From SAR324 cluster bacterium (GTDB lineage: Bacteria > SAR324 > XYD2-FULL-50-16), in contig JANQGX010000089.1 of the NCBI GenBank assembly GCA_028282885.1, positions 1 through 64,000 of the forward strand: a stretch of DNA of 64,000 bases, given 5' to 3'. The translations under genes were made by a program, and so were the position numbers. This document shows, piece by piece, positions 18,663 to 28,490 of the stretch. Position 1 is the first letter of the stretch; each line of letters begins with the position of its first letter. The notes under the pieces were generated by a model. The model did not search any database. It was not told the origin of the DNA and saw only the letters and a program-made list of their open reading frames with translations.

Positions 18663-20429
18663 ATGAAAAATCGACTTAAAATATTAATCGCCATCTTCAG
18701 ATATTTGATGATGGAATTTCAGTGGATACGCTTGAAAAAGGTTAATACTGTGTCTCTTGATCCATTAGCCATTCAACGAATACATCATACTTCAGGAAAC
18801 GGGAAAACGGGTACGATACAATCCCCGCTCTTCACGCCTCAATCAGAGTTGAGTTCTTCCCGAAAAACATTGACCATAAATATTACCGGGAGTCTGGGTA
18901 GAACAGGATTGATTTTTCTCATAACAGTGATCGCTGTTCTATTCCATGCCTGCAAAACCGGGGATTCATCGGTAAATTCTTCAAACTCCTATGTGGATAC
19001 CACCAGCCCCACCATAACAGAAATTTCACCCGCCAACGGCTCCAGCACGATCAGGGGAGGAGCCATCACGGTGATATTTTCCGAGGAGATGGACCCTTCT
19101 ACCCTCACCACCAACACTACGGACAACACCTGCTCAGGTACTATCCAGGTATCCAATGATGATTTCACAACCTGTATTCAGATGGCGGCGGAACCTTCCT
19201 CTGATACATCAAACTCCGTTTTCACCATAAAACCCGCATCCGTTCTGGATCGTTCGGAAACCTACACTATAAAAATCGCTTCGACTGCCAGCGATATCGC
19301 CAACAATAGAATGACAATCGATGCAATGTCTTCATTTGATATCTCTCATGCCACAGATTTATCGATTCATTTTTTTGAAACTTGTGCCTTGATGAATGAT
19401 GGATCTGTCTATTGCTGGGGACGTGTTCTTAGATCAACAAAATTCTGGGAACGAATTGTAGAATCACCGGAAAAAATTGAAGGCACTTCCAATGCAAGAC
19501 AGCTTTCTGTTAGCCGGGAAAAATGCATAATCGATGGAGATAGTAAAGTTAAGTGCTGGGGGACTTGTACGGACGAAGTGTCAATAGAACCAAGACTCGT
19601 CCAAAACCTCAATAATGCAGTGGAAGTGGCATCTGGCGAGTTTTGTTTTGCCTGCGCCAGACTCGATGATGGCACAGTTAAATGTTGGGGCAATAATTTT
19701 TTCGGTCAATTAGGCAATGGAGTGGCAACTATTGACGAAACAGACACCCGCCATGAAACACCTGTCAAAGTAGGCGGTATTGAAGATGCCGTGCAGATTC
19801 AGGCAGGTTACGCTCATGCCTGTACACTCCACGAGAATGGGACTGTTTCCTGTTGGGGAAATAACATTGAGGGACAAACAGGATCGCCTTTCGCTTCATC
19901 TGGAGATGCAATCATACAGCCAACTCCAGTTCGTGTTAACGATCTTTCCGAAGTAAGAAAAATATCTCTTGGCGACAATTATGCCTGTGCCGTCCTGGAA
20001 GATGGCGCGGTAAAATGCTGGGGCAGTAATGCGGGAGGACAGTTGGGTAGCGGAATTGCATATTTGAACAGCAGTTATGTACCGATAACGATTGAAGGGA
20101 TTTCCGGCGCAGTTGATATATTCACCGGAAGAAATCATGTTTGTGCTCTACTTACAGACGGATCGACGAAATGTTGGGGAGATAATTCCTACTCACAACT
20201 TGGAATAGAAGATACTGATTCTGACAGTATTCCCTCAACAAAAATTGAGTTATATCCAGTAACAATACCCCATACATCCGGTATGACACAACTTGCCACA
20301 GGTGGACATAACACCTGTGGTTTGTATGAAGACCATAGTGTCAAATGCTGGGGTTCAAACAGCTATAGACAACTTGGAGAAGTTGACATAACCGAATCAG
20401 TACTCCCGATTACCATTGAAGAGTTGTAA
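18663..20429 (+). CDS. RCC1-repeat lipoprotein, paralog 1
   Basis: About 588 residues. A hydrophobic stretch ends in AVLFHACKTGDSS, which fits a lipoprotein cleavage site with the Cys as first mature residue. An Ig-like domain of the Big_5 type follows (SPTITEISPANGS, then FSEEMDPSTL), then seven RCC1-type repeats each ending in CWG or similar (for example DGTVKCWGNNFFGQLGNG), which should close a seven-bladed propeller. Each blade has two cysteines that may pair. The segment before the lipobox is about 90 residues long, unusual for a signal peptide. I chose the ATG at 18663 because it aligns with the start of the two paralogs. It is the first of three tandem copies and is probably surface or periplasmic. 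Ligand unknown. Confidence 0.75.
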   Translation: MKNRLKILIAIFRYLMMEFQWIRLKKVNTVSLDPLAIQRIHHTSGNGKTGTIQSPLFTPQSELSSSRKTLTINITGSLGRTGLIFLITVIAVLFHACKTGDSSVNSSNSYVDTTSPTITEISPANGSSTIRGGAITVIFSEEMDPSTLTTNTTDNTCSGTIQVSNDDFTTCIQMAAEPSSDTSNSVFTIKPASVLDRSETYTIKIASTASDIANNRMTIDAMSSFDISHATDLSIHFFETCALMNDGSVYCWGRVLRSTKFWERIVESPEKIEGTSNARQLSVSREKCIIDGDSKVKCWGTCTDEVSIEPRLVQNLNNAVEVASGEFCFACARLDDGTVKCWGNNFFGQLGNGVATIDETDTRHETPVKVGGIEDAVQIQAGYAHACTLHENGTVSCWGNNIEGQTGSPFASSGDAIIQPTPVRVNDLSEVRKISLGDNYACAVLEDGAVKCWGSNAGGQLGSGIAYLNSSYVPITIEGISGAVDIFTGRNHVCALLTDGSTKCWGDNSYSQLGIEDTDSDSIPSTKIELYPVTIPHTSGMTQLATGGHNTCGLYEDHSVKCWGSNSYRQLGEVDITESVLPITIEEL

Positions 20430-20494
20430 CACCTGGCAAAAAAACCAGTAACCCTAAATATCTCTCGAAAACAGCAATTCTTTCGGAGAACAAG

Positions 20495-22165
20495 ATGAAA
20501 AATCAACATAACTCATTGATCACAATAGTTCAGACTTTATTAAAAATCACATGCAGATTTAGATTTCTTTGTCGGCCTTTTCACAACAATCAGTCCGAAA
20601 TGGATAGTCAAAAACTGGCATTCAGTATTGGCAGCATAATTGTGCAGTCATTATTGTTTGTTTCGATCTGCATTTTGCTTAACGCCTGCAAAACCGGGGA
20701 TTCGTCGGTACGTTCTTCAGACTCTTATGTGGACACTACCAGCCCCACCATAACAGAAATCTCACCCGCCAACGGCTCCAGCACGATCAGGGGAGGATCT
20801 ATCACCGTGACATTTTCCGAGGAGATGGATCCTTCTACCCTCACCACCAACACTACGGACAACACCTGTTCAGGTACCATCCAGGTATCCAATGATGATT
20901 TCAGCACCTGTGTCCAGATGGCAGGGGAGCCAACCTCCGATGTTCAAAACGTCAGATTTAGTAGTGTACCCATGACAGGATTTGAGTATGACGGGACCTA
21001 TCAGATCAAAATCGACTCCACAGTTAGTGATATCAGCGGTGAAGCACTGGAAAACAGTTTTAACTCAAGTTTTACCATTTCCCATGTAAAACAATTGTCG
21101 GTAGGAGGCTTGAGAACTTGTGCATTATTGAATGATGGGTCCGTCTATTGTTGGGGAAGAAATCCAAAATGGGGAACTGATGACTGGTTTAGAATCTCTA
21201 AAAAACCGGAAAAGGTGGAAGGGATTGCTAACGCAAAAATACTTTCCGCACATATCGAGAAGTGTATTATAAATGATGAAGGTGAGGTGCAATGCTGGAG
21301 TGGTGTACCTGGTCATTTCCTCACTGCTCCCAGATTGATATCAAACATCGCCAATGCAATAGATATACAATCCAGTACTACGTTTTCATGTGCCCTGCTA
21401 GCGGAAGGAACTGTCAAATGTTGGGGCAATAATTTTTTCGGTCAATTGGGCATTGGAGTGACAGCTATGGACAAAACAGACACCCGCCATGAAACACCTG
21501 TCAAAGTAAGCGGGATTGAAAATGTTATTCAAATTCAGACTGGTTCCAGTCATGCCTGTGCACTGCATCAGAACGGAATTGTTTACTGCTGGGGGGACAA
21601 CTTTTATGGACAAGTTGGGGCTCCCTTCACATCAACCGGAGATCCCGATATTCGGCCAACCCCGGTTCGTGTTGCCAACCTTTCCAATGTCAGCAAAATA
21701 GCTCTTGGCAGCAGTTATGCCTGTGCCGTCCTGGAAGATAGCACGGTAAAATGCTGGGGCAGTAATGAGGGAGGACAGTTGGGTAGCGGAATTGAACATG
21801 TGTACGGCAGTTATGTACCGATAACGATTGAAGGGATTTCCGGTGCCACAGATGTTTTCACCGGCATGAAACACGTCTGTGCTCTCTTGATTGATAGGTC
21901 AGTCAAATGTTGGGGAGACAATTCCCTCTCACAACTCGGGATCGAAGATACCGATTCTGATAATGATCCCACAAAAGAAATTGAACTATATCCTGTGACC
22001 ATGCCTCATACATCCGGTCTGACACGACTCGTTACTGGAGTATATATCACTTGCGGTATATACGATGACTACAGTGTCAAATGCTGGGGCTCAAATGATT
22101 TTGGACAACTTGGAGAAGTTGACATAACTGAATCTGTTTTACCGATTACCATTAATGAGTTGTAA
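20495..22165 (+). CDS. RCC1-repeat lipoprotein, paralog 2
   Basis: The 556-residue protein repeats the layout of its left neighbour: lipobox ILLNAC, Ig-like domain, and seven RCC1-type blades (the second ends QCWSG). GGAGAA stands before the ATG at 20495. A second ATG at 20600 would give a conventional 30-residue lipoprotein signal but lacks a ribosome-binding site. Bases 20594-20928 are nearly identical to 22376-22710 in the next gene, while blades in the middle differ more, so head and propeller evolve at different rates. Confidence 0.75.
   Translation: MKNQHNSLITIVQTLLKITCRFRFLCRPFHNNQSEMDSQKLAFSIGSIIVQSLLFVSICILLNACKTGDSSVRSSDSYVDTTSPTITEISPANGSSTIRGGSITVTFSEEMDPSTLTTNTTDNTCSGTIQVSNDDFSTCVQMAGEPTSDVQNVRFSSVPMTGFEYDGTYQIKIDSTVSDISGEALENSFNSSFTISHVKQLSVGGLRTCALLNDGSVYCWGRNPKWGTDDWFRISKKPEKVEGIANAKILSAHIEKCIINDEGEVQCWSGVPGHFLTAPRLISNIANAIDIQSSTTFSCALLAEGTVKCWGNNFFGQLGIGVTAMDKTDTRHETPVKVSGIENVIQIQTGSSHACALHQNGIVYCWGDNFYGQVGAPFTSTGDPDIRPTPVRVANLSNVSKIALGSSYACAVLEDSTVKCWGSNEGGQLGSGIEHVYGSYVPITIEGISGATDVFTGMKHVCALLIDRSVKCWGDNSLSQLGIEDTDSDNDPTKEIELYPVTMPHTSGLTRLVTGVYITCGIYDDYSVKCWGSNDFGQLGEVDITESVLPITINEL
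20594..20928. repeat. Long direct repeat, copy A (lipoprotein heads)
   Basis: This 335-bp stretch matches 22376-22710 at a constant offset of 1782 bases with only scattered substitutions by eye. It covers the signal sequence and Ig-like domain; part of it is also shared with 18940-19180 in paralog 1. It indicates recent duplication or gene conversion. Confidence 0.75.
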
Positions 22166-22231
22166 CACCCGATAGAAAAAATCGGTGTCACTAGATATTT
22201 CTCGAAAACTGCACCTCTTTCGGAGAATAAG

Positions 22232-23941
22232 ATGAAAAATCAACTCGATTCATTGATTATAAAAACTCAAACTTTGTTAAAATTTATAAGCAGATTTCTT
22301 GATCGACCTATTTACAACAATCAGTTTTGCAGAATAAGGGCCAGGATCTCAATACAAAACAAAATAGACAAGCATTCCGAAATGGATAGTCAAAAACTGG
22401 CATTCAGTATTGGCAGCATAATTGTGCAGTCATTACTGTTTGTTTCGATCTGCATTTCGCTTAACGCCTGTAAAACCGGGGATTCATCGGTAAGCTCTTC
22501 AGACTCCTATGTGGACACCACCAGCCCCACTATAACAGAAATTTCACCCGCTAACGGCTCCAGCACGATCAGGGGAGGATCTATCACAGTAACATTTTCC
22601 GAGGAGATGGATACTTCAACCATCACCACCAACACCACGGACAACACCTGCTCAGGTACCATCCAGGTATCCAATGATGATTTCAACACCTGTGTTCAGA
22701 TGGCAGAAGAGCCAACCTCTGATGTTCAACATATCAAATTTAGTGTGGTACCGATTTCAGGATTTGAATATGACGGGACCTATCAGATCAAAATCGGCTC
22801 CACAGTTAGTGATATCAGCGGTGCAGCACTGCAAAATAGTTTTAATTCAAGTTTTACCATTTCCCATGTAAAACAATTGTCGGTAGGCGTTTTGGGAACT
22901 TGTGCATTATTGAATGATGGTTCTGTCTACTGCTGGGGAAGAAATCCAAAATTGGGGATTGATGACTGGTTCAGAATTTCTGAGAAACCGGAAAAGGTGG
23001 AAGGGATTGTCAACGCAAAAATACTCTCTGCGAATATCGAGAAGTGTATTATAAATGATGAAGATGAGGTGCAATGCTGGAGTGGTGCACCGGATTATTT
23101 CCTCACTGCACCCAAATTGATATCTAATATCGCCAATCCAATAGATATACAATCCAGTACCTCTTTTTCTTGTGCCTTGCTAGCAGAAGGAGCTGTCAAA
23201 TGTTGGGGAAATAACTACTATGGTCAATTGGGCAATGGGACGTTAGAAGCGTCTGAAGGTTCATATCACGAAGTACCTTTTTCGGTTCTTAGTATCATTG
23301 ACGCTGTCCAGATTCAAACAGGAACTTTGCATGCCTGTGCTCTTCGTCAGAATAACACTGTATCTTGCTGGGGAGCTAATGACGCAGGTCAAATCGGAGT
23401 TACCAGAGACCCCACCATAAATACTCCGAAACATCCCACGCCAGTTCAAGTTCCAAATTTGACAGATGTAGAGAAAATCGCCCTTGAAGGCGATTACTCC
23501 TGTGCCTTACTAAAAGATGGTACGGTAAAATGCTGGGGCTGGAACGATTCAAGAATTCTTGGAGCCGGTACAACTGACTCCTCCTGTGACACTCCAATTG
23601 CCATAGAAGGAATTAACGATGCAATAGATATATATGCCGGTTATTTGCATGCATGTGTAATAACAACTGATGCTTCGGTAAAATGTTGGGGTGGGAACTT
23701 CTATTCTCAACTCGGGGTAGAAGATACCGACTCTGACAATGATCCGGATACTGAGTTTGAAATCTATCCAATTGAAATGCCTTTCAGTACAAACTTGGTT
23801 CAACTCGCTCTCGGTAGTAATGCCACATGTGGATTATATGAAGATCACTCTGTAAAATGTTGGGGTTGTAATTATTTTGGACACCTAGGCGATATTAGCA
23901 TCTCGGAATCGCGGTTGCCGATCACAATTGAAGAGTTGTGA
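22232..23941 (+). CDS. RCC1-repeat lipoprotein, paralog 3
   Basis: The 569-residue protein has the same parts: lipobox ISLNAC, Ig-like domain, seven RCC1-type blades. The N-terminal region before the lipobox carries about 15 extra residues relative to paralog 2. Blades three to six differ most from the other copies (for example GNNYYGQLGNGTLEASEG), which points to diversified ligand surfaces on a shared anchor. GGAGAA precedes the ATG. It is the last gene of the run and is followed by a strong hairpin at 24004. Confidence 0.75.
   Translation: MKNQLDSLIIKTQTLLKFISRFLDRPIYNNQFCRIRARISIQNKIDKHSEMDSQKLAFSIGSIIVQSLLFVSICISLNACKTGDSSVSSSDSYVDTTSPTITEISPANGSSTIRGGSITVTFSEEMDTSTITTNTTDNTCSGTIQVSNDDFNTCVQMAEEPTSDVQHIKFSVVPISGFEYDGTYQIKIGSTVSDISGAALQNSFNSSFTISHVKQLSVGVLGTCALLNDGSVYCWGRNPKLGIDDWFRISEKPEKVEGIVNAKILSANIEKCIINDEDEVQCWSGAPDYFLTAPKLISNIANPIDIQSSTSFSCALLAEGAVKCWGNNYYGQLGNGTLEASEGSYHEVPFSVLSIIDAVQIQTGTLHACALRQNNTVSCWGANDAGQIGVTRDPTINTPKHPTPVQVPNLTDVEKIALEGDYSCALLKDGTVKCWGWNDSRILGAGTTDSSCDTPIAIEGINDAIDIYAGYLHACVITTDASVKCWGGNFYSQLGVEDTDSDNDPDTEFEIYPIEMPFSTNLVQLALGSNATCGLYEDHSVKCWGCNYFGHLGDISISESRLPITIEEL
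22376..22710. repeat. Long direct repeat, copy B (lipoprotein heads)
   Basis: Second copy of the 335-bp segment that begins at 20594, at a constant offset of 1782 bases without indels. Confidence 0.75.
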
Positions 23942-24003
23942 CTTCACTGGAAATGATTGGTACGAGAGATTAACTATTTGTCGAGAACGAAACAAAAAAA
24001 TTC

Positions 24004-24038
24004 TTTATCTACGTGAGCTTGCAGCTCGCGTAGATAAA
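24004..24038 (-). terminator. Long hairpin, probable terminator
   Basis: A 16-bp stem (24004-24019 with 24023-24038, one T-G wobble) and a 3-base loop separate the lipoprotein run from the convergent methyltransferase gene. Read on the minus strand it is followed after 3 bases by a run of seven T residues, so it fits an intrinsic terminator for the methyltransferase. On the plus strand it has no T-run but could still end lipoprotein transcription. Confidence 0.7.
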
Positions 24039-24079
24039 TGAGATGAGTCAGGATAAACATGGCTCGGTATGCCAATATC

Positions 24080-24841
24080 TCAATTATGGTTTTTGACTTT
24101 ACTCAGCACCACATACATCCTGGAAGCATTTCTTTCATTGGCGGGAAACAACCAGAACTTGTAGATCCTATAGAGTAGATTCTTCAATTGTCGTTGATTG
24201 AGGATGAAGAGGGGATTTGTCAGGATCTTGTTCATCACTTTGGCGACAATCGCGACTTTTTCAAAATAGACAACTTCATCAATCCTGAATATTCCCGACA
24301 CCGCTTTCTCCAGCATGGATATATTAAAATGTTGAAAATGCTTCTCTTCCAACGATTTGTTGATATGGGGCACCGTAAGAATCATTTTCCCATCTTGGTG
24401 TAGGAGGTTTGCGGCTGCCTTGATGAAATCTCTTACCTGATCGGGAGGAATGTGTTCCAGAACCTCAACCAGAGTTATCAGATCTGCTGTCTCTTCCAAA
24501 CGTGTTTTGGTTATGTCCATTTGTTCAAAACGAACCATCGGATTCATAGCCCTTGCCAGGCTTATCGCTTTTTCTGAGTAATCCACTCCCAGGATTTTCC
24601 TTCCTGGAAACTCGATAAACAGTTCCCTGACAAATCGACCATCTCCACAACCAATATCGATAACTGAGTTGAACTTAAAGTCTTTTATTCGGTTTATCAA
24701 AAATTCGACAGAGCTGGCATGGTATAACCCCCAGGTCCAGTTGAATGTCTGATTAAAACCTCCCCGGAATTCTGAAATATAGTGATAGGGAAAATAGTAT
24801 TCAAATTCCTGAATACTCTGTTTCGCAAGAGCTGTTTCCAT
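24080..24841 (-). CDS. Class I SAM-dependent methyltransferase
   Basis: The 253-residue protein has the Rossmann-type methyltransferase core: motif I VIDIGCGDGRFVREL (residues 60-74), an acidic end of strand 2 in ILGVDYSEKAI, MDITKTRL, and motif IV-like ITLVEVLEHIPPDQV with the Glu-His pair seen in UbiG/UbiE-like and lipid or sugar O-methyltransferases. It should be cytosolic. GGAAAG precedes the ATG. It is divergent from a CgeB-like glycosyltransferase, so a role in modifying a glycan or glycolipid is likely but not shown. Confidence 0.82.
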   Translation of the reverse strand: METALAKQSIQEFEYYFPYHYISEFRGGFNQTFNWTWGLYHASSVEFLINRIKDFKFNSVIDIGCGDGRFVRELFIEFPGRKILGVDYSEKAISLARAMNPMVRFEQMDITKTRLEETADLITLVEVLEHIPPDQVRDFIKAAANLLHQDGKMILTVPHINKSLEEKHFQHFNISMLEKAVSGIFRIDEVVYFEKVAIVAKVMNKILTNPLFILNQRQLKNLLYRIYKFWLFPANERNASRMYVVLSKVKNHN

Positions 24842-25156
24842 CTTTCCGGAGTGAAGAGTGTTTGGAAGTTCCCTGTTTTCCAGGCCATATTTCCGAAACT
24901 GTTATCGTTGATTCGTAGCGTAAGATTTGATGATTCAACTACTGTTATCCCAATATTAGAACTTGGTTAGAAATCTGAGCCGGCATTGAAAAATGATGAA
25001 TTTTATCGGATGCTGGTAAAAGATTGGAGTTGGTCTGGCTTCTGAAACACAAGATGTATGAGCTCACTCAATAAGCATCATCAGTTTCACGAGCTCGGTT
25101 GGTCTCATTGAATTGCGCTATTGAGCGATAAAACACATAAACAGGCATCAAATCTC
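24842..25156. other. Divergent promoter region without genes
   Basis: About 315 bp between the divergent methyltransferase and glycosyltransferase starts. No open frame, RNA or strong palindrome was seen; promoters for both genes should lie here, but no clear -35/-10 pair could be picked. Confidence 0.5.
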
Positions 25157-26215
25157 ATGAAAATAGGATTTTTCGACCTGGGATTGAAGAATCCAACCAC
25201 AAAAGCTTCTTTCCAGGGAATGTATCAAAGCTTTTGGAATGCCCTCGAAGAAGTTGGAGCGAAAACCGAGCTTTTTTTCTCCGCAACAGATTCCGAATTA
25301 GACGTGATTGTCGTTCCACTGGGATCAGGGCAAGAGGTAAAGAGTGCACGTGTTCTGGCTAATAGTCGCTGTCCGGGGATCATTTACGTACCTCCTGCCA
25401 AAACCTGGTTTCGCAAATCATTTTTGCAACGTTGGAGACACAAAATCCTGTTTGCATACGGAACTGATGTCTCCGGTTATAGTGATGCCCGGTATAGATC
25501 ATTGGGGATTCCCTACCATCATTTTCCCTTTGCCAGCGACAAACAGGTATTCCGTCCCCTGGAAATAGAAAAATTGTATGACATCATCTTTGTAGGTAGT
25601 GCATCTTCCGGTGAAGGCAGACATAAATATATCGGTCCGCTCATGCAACGAGCCCGGGAAAAAAAGTGGAAGGTACTTCTGCTGGGAAACGGCTGGGATA
25701 AATATGGCTATACCACCCAGTTGGTCTCCCACGGTGAATTGCTTAATGCTATCTATAATTCCGGTCAAATCTGCATCAATATCGTCAACAAAGACCAGTT
25801 CTATAGCCCTCATCTTAGGCTGGATACCAACAATCGCCTGTTTGATCTGGCAATGGCGGGCTGTTTTCAGGTTGCCAATGCCCGCTTGCTTACCTCCAAG
25901 TACTTCGAAAGCGATGAAATCGTATCGGTAGATAATCCGCAACAATGGTTGGACCTTGTTGACTATTATCTGGATCACCCCGATGAGAGGACTGTGATTG
26001 CAGAAAGGTCAAGACAAAAAGCGTTGGCCGATCACTCCTGGGAAAAGAGATCCGCTGAGTTTTTGGGACTGGTTTATCACTATCTGAAACTGGCAAATAC
26101 CTCCGGTGTTAAAGATAATCGGGGCGTTTCTGCCTTGCAAAAGCTTGATACTGTTTTACCCCCGGGATATTGGATCATGTCAAAAGCCGGTAAACTGTTG
26201 AACAAACTCACCTGA
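25157..26215 (+). CDS. CgeB-like glycosyltransferase (GT-B fold)
   Basis: The 352-residue protein resembles the CgeB/Glyco_trans_1_2 group. The N-terminal half carries IGFFDLGLKNPTTK and IVVPLGSGQEVK, and the C-terminal half has the family pattern YDIIFVGSASSGEGRHKYIGPLMQRA, then NIVNKDQFYSPHLRLDTNNRLFDLAMAG with sugar-nucleotide contacts, and HSWEKRSAEFL at the end. It would transfer a sugar from a nucleotide donor in the cytoplasm. I chose the ATG at 25157 over a TTG at 25121 because the fold begins there; the ribosome-binding site is weak for both. It stands alone between divergent regions. Confidence 0.78.
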   Translation: MKIGFFDLGLKNPTTKASFQGMYQSFWNALEEVGAKTELFFSATDSELDVIVVPLGSGQEVKSARVLANSRCPGIIYVPPAKTWFRKSFLQRWRHKILFAYGTDVSGYSDARYRSLGIPYHHFPFASDKQVFRPLEIEKLYDIIFVGSASSGEGRHKYIGPLMQRAREKKWKVLLLGNGWDKYGYTTQLVSHGELLNAIYNSGQICINIVNKDQFYSPHLRLDTNNRLFDLAMAGCFQVANARLLTSKYFESDEIVSVDNPQQWLDLVDYYLDHPDERTVIAERSRQKALADHSWEKRSAEFLGLVYHYLKLANTSGVKDNRGVSALQKLDTVLPPGYWIMSKAGKLLNKLT

Positions 26216-26537
26216 AATCATTGCATTACAGCCAGCGACTATTAGTATTGAGAGCTTTATGCAAAGCCGAGGTCTGATCTGAGTTGAACAGATTAGCCTG
26301 TCCCTTTTCCCCATAGTTCACCTCCCACATCCATATCAAAACAACTATTGTGGGTTACTCCCCCTGTATCTCCTACCCTATGCGTGAATTAGTACACCTG
26401 CGACAATCCGTTTATTGAACATCAAATAATTTTTGTACATATTTGTTTGTGAATGTGTTACGGTATGAATAAGAACATCCGTTGAAGTAAAGGCATATCG
26501 GGCATTTCGAACATCTAACGACGTATTGGTACATCAC
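26216..26537. other. Intergenic region upstream of the hybrid kinase
   Basis: About 320 bp with no convincing frame. The AT-rich part near 26415-26475 is the likely promoter zone of the kinase gene; no confident -10/-35 pair was identified. Confidence 0.5.
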
Positions 26538-28490
26538 ATGCAGTCCTTAGCAACAGTTCGTTCCATAAAAAAAGCAAAAATTCTGATAGTGGAGGATGAA
26601 GCCATTGTCGTTGAGCATATTGAAGTAACCCTGAAATCATTCGGTTATGAAATCGCAGGAAGAACAAATACCGGTGAAGAGGCCATACAAATTGCCCAAA
26701 AAAACTCCCCTGACCTGATTTTAATGGACATCCGCCTGCGCGGAGAATTGGACGGCATTGAAGCGGCAAAACAGATTACAACCCTATCAGATATCCCTGT
26801 TGTTTTTCTTACTGCATTTGCTGATGATCAACTGGTTGAGAGAGCCAGGACTGTTCTTCCCTACGGTTATATTGTCAAACCGATTCAGAAAGGAACGCTG
26901 AAGGCCACCATCGAAATGGCCCTGTACATGGCAAAGATCGCAGGTGAAAGACAATTTATCGAAAAAGAACTCAGAGAAAGAGAGCGCTGGCTGAACAGTA
27001 CTTTTCAGCAGGCTGCGGTCGGTATAGCCCATGTCGATCTGGAAGGCCGTTTTCTGAGAGTTAACCAGCATTATTGTGAAATCATGGGATATGAGCAGGA
27101 TGAGTTGGTGGGGATCGGTTTGGAAGACATCTCACATCCCAAGTTTTTGGACGAAGAGTTTGAACATTTCAACAAACTGATCGAGAACAGAATGGATTCC
27201 TTTACCCAGGAAAAGATAAACATCAGAAAAGATCAGTCAGAGGTCTGGGTTCGTCTCAGTGCATCATGCGTCAAAGACCAGGATGGCAAAATTGATTTCA
27301 TAATTGTCATCATCGAAGATATAACCAGAAGAAAAAACCTGGAAAAAATGCTTCAACAAACCCAGAAAATGGAGGCAATTGGAACCCTTGCCGGAGGTAT
27401 TGCTCACGACTTCAACAATATTTTGCATCCGGTGATCGGGTTTTCAAAACTTGGCATACGCGCAACAGAGGAGGATGAAAAAACCCACAGCTATTTCAAA
27501 GTCATTTACGATGCCACCAATCGAGCCAAACATCTGGTTAAGCAAATCCTCACCTTCAGTCGTCAAAATGAACCTATCCTACAACCCGTTCTACTAACAC
27601 CAGTAGTAAAGGAAACTGTCAAAATGCTGAGATCCAGCCTGCCGACCACTATTAATCTGCTCGGTGAGATATCGGATCAAACAGACCCGATCAAAGCTGA
27701 TGTAACACAAGTACATCAGATCATAATGAATCTCGGAACCAACGCATTTCATGCTGTTGAGGATAAAGGAGGCGATATTAAGATTGTTTTTCAGCCTCTG
27801 GAAGTCGAAATCGAAACCGATGCTTACCCGGACCTGAAACCTGGTCACTACTATCGTTTGTCAGTCATCGACAACGGTCACGGAATTCCCGACAACATCA
27901 AACACAAAATTTTCGATCCTTATTTTACAACCAAGGGTCAAAATAAAGGGACTGGACTTGGCCTTTCGGTGGTGAAAGGGATTGTGGATTCGCATAATGG
28001 CAAATTAATCGTGAAAAGCTCACCCGAAACAGGAACAGAATTTAATGTTTTGTTTCCTTTGTCCGAGGAACAGATCCCACAGAAAAAGAAGAAGGCGGTG
28101 GCAATCGAAATAAAGGGGAACGAGCGGATCATGGTTGTGGACGATGAGGAAAACATTGTCTTCCTTTTGTCTGAATCACTCAAATCAATGGGTTATAAAG
28201 TCAGCGCTAAAACTGCTAGCCGGGATGCTTTCGATGAATTTAAAACCAATCCCGCCAACATCGATCTGGTCATCACAGACATGACCATGCCCTACAAGAC
28301 CGGATTCGAGCTGGCCAGGGACTTACTCGAGATCAGGCCTGATCTGCCCGTCATTCTTTGCACGGGCTACAATGAGAGAATTAGCGAGGAAAAAGCAATC
28401 TCAATTGGTATCAGAAAGTTCTTGAATAAACCGATTGATCAGGATGTTTTGGCAAGTGTTATCAGAGAGGAGCTGGATCGATGTCGCTGA
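26538..28490 (+). CDS. Cytoplasmic hybrid histidine kinase, REC-PAS-HisKA-HATPase-REC
   Basis: The 650-residue protein has no membrane segment. Receiver 1 (about 12-130) has VEDEA, LILMDIRL and VKPIQ. A PAS domain (about 150-270) follows with WLNSTFQQAAVGIAHVD. The kinase core holds the phospho-His in AGGIAHDFNNILHPVIGFSKL (near residue 293), the N-box LGTNAFHAVED and the G-boxes DNGHGIPD and GTGLGLSVVKG. Receiver 2 (about 535-650) has VVDDEEN, LVITDMTMP and NKPIDQ. The ATG at 26538 is preferred to a TTG at 26526. As an input receiver plus an output receiver it can act in the middle of a phosphorelay. The nearest candidate partner is the sigma54-type regulator downstream on the other strand. 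Confidence 0.9.
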   Translation: MQSLATVRSIKKAKILIVEDEAIVVEHIEVTLKSFGYEIAGRTNTGEEAIQIAQKNSPDLILMDIRLRGELDGIEAAKQITTLSDIPVVFLTAFADDQLVERARTVLPYGYIVKPIQKGTLKATIEMALYMAKIAGERQFIEKELRERERWLNSTFQQAAVGIAHVDLEGRFLRVNQHYCEIMGYEQDELVGIGLEDISHPKFLDEEFEHFNKLIENRMDSFTQEKINIRKDQSEVWVRLSASCVKDQDGKIDFIIVIIEDITRRKNLEKMLQQTQKMEAIGTLAGGIAHDFNNILHPVIGFSKLGIRATEEDEKTHSYFKVIYDATNRAKHLVKQILTFSRQNEPILQPVLLTPVVKETVKMLRSSLPTTINLLGEISDQTDPIKADVTQVHQIIMNLGTNAFHAVEDKGGDIKIVFQPLEVEIETDAYPDLKPGHYYRLSVIDNGHGIPDNIKHKIFDPYFTTKGQNKGTGLGLSVVKGIVDSHNGKLIVKSSPETGTEFNVLFPLSEEQIPQKKKKAVAIEIKGNERIMVVDDEENIVFLLSESLKSMGYKVSAKTASRDAFDEFKTNPANIDLVITDMTMPYKTGFELARDLLEIRPDLPVILCTGYNERISEEKAISIGIRKFLNKPIDQDVLASVIREELDRCR

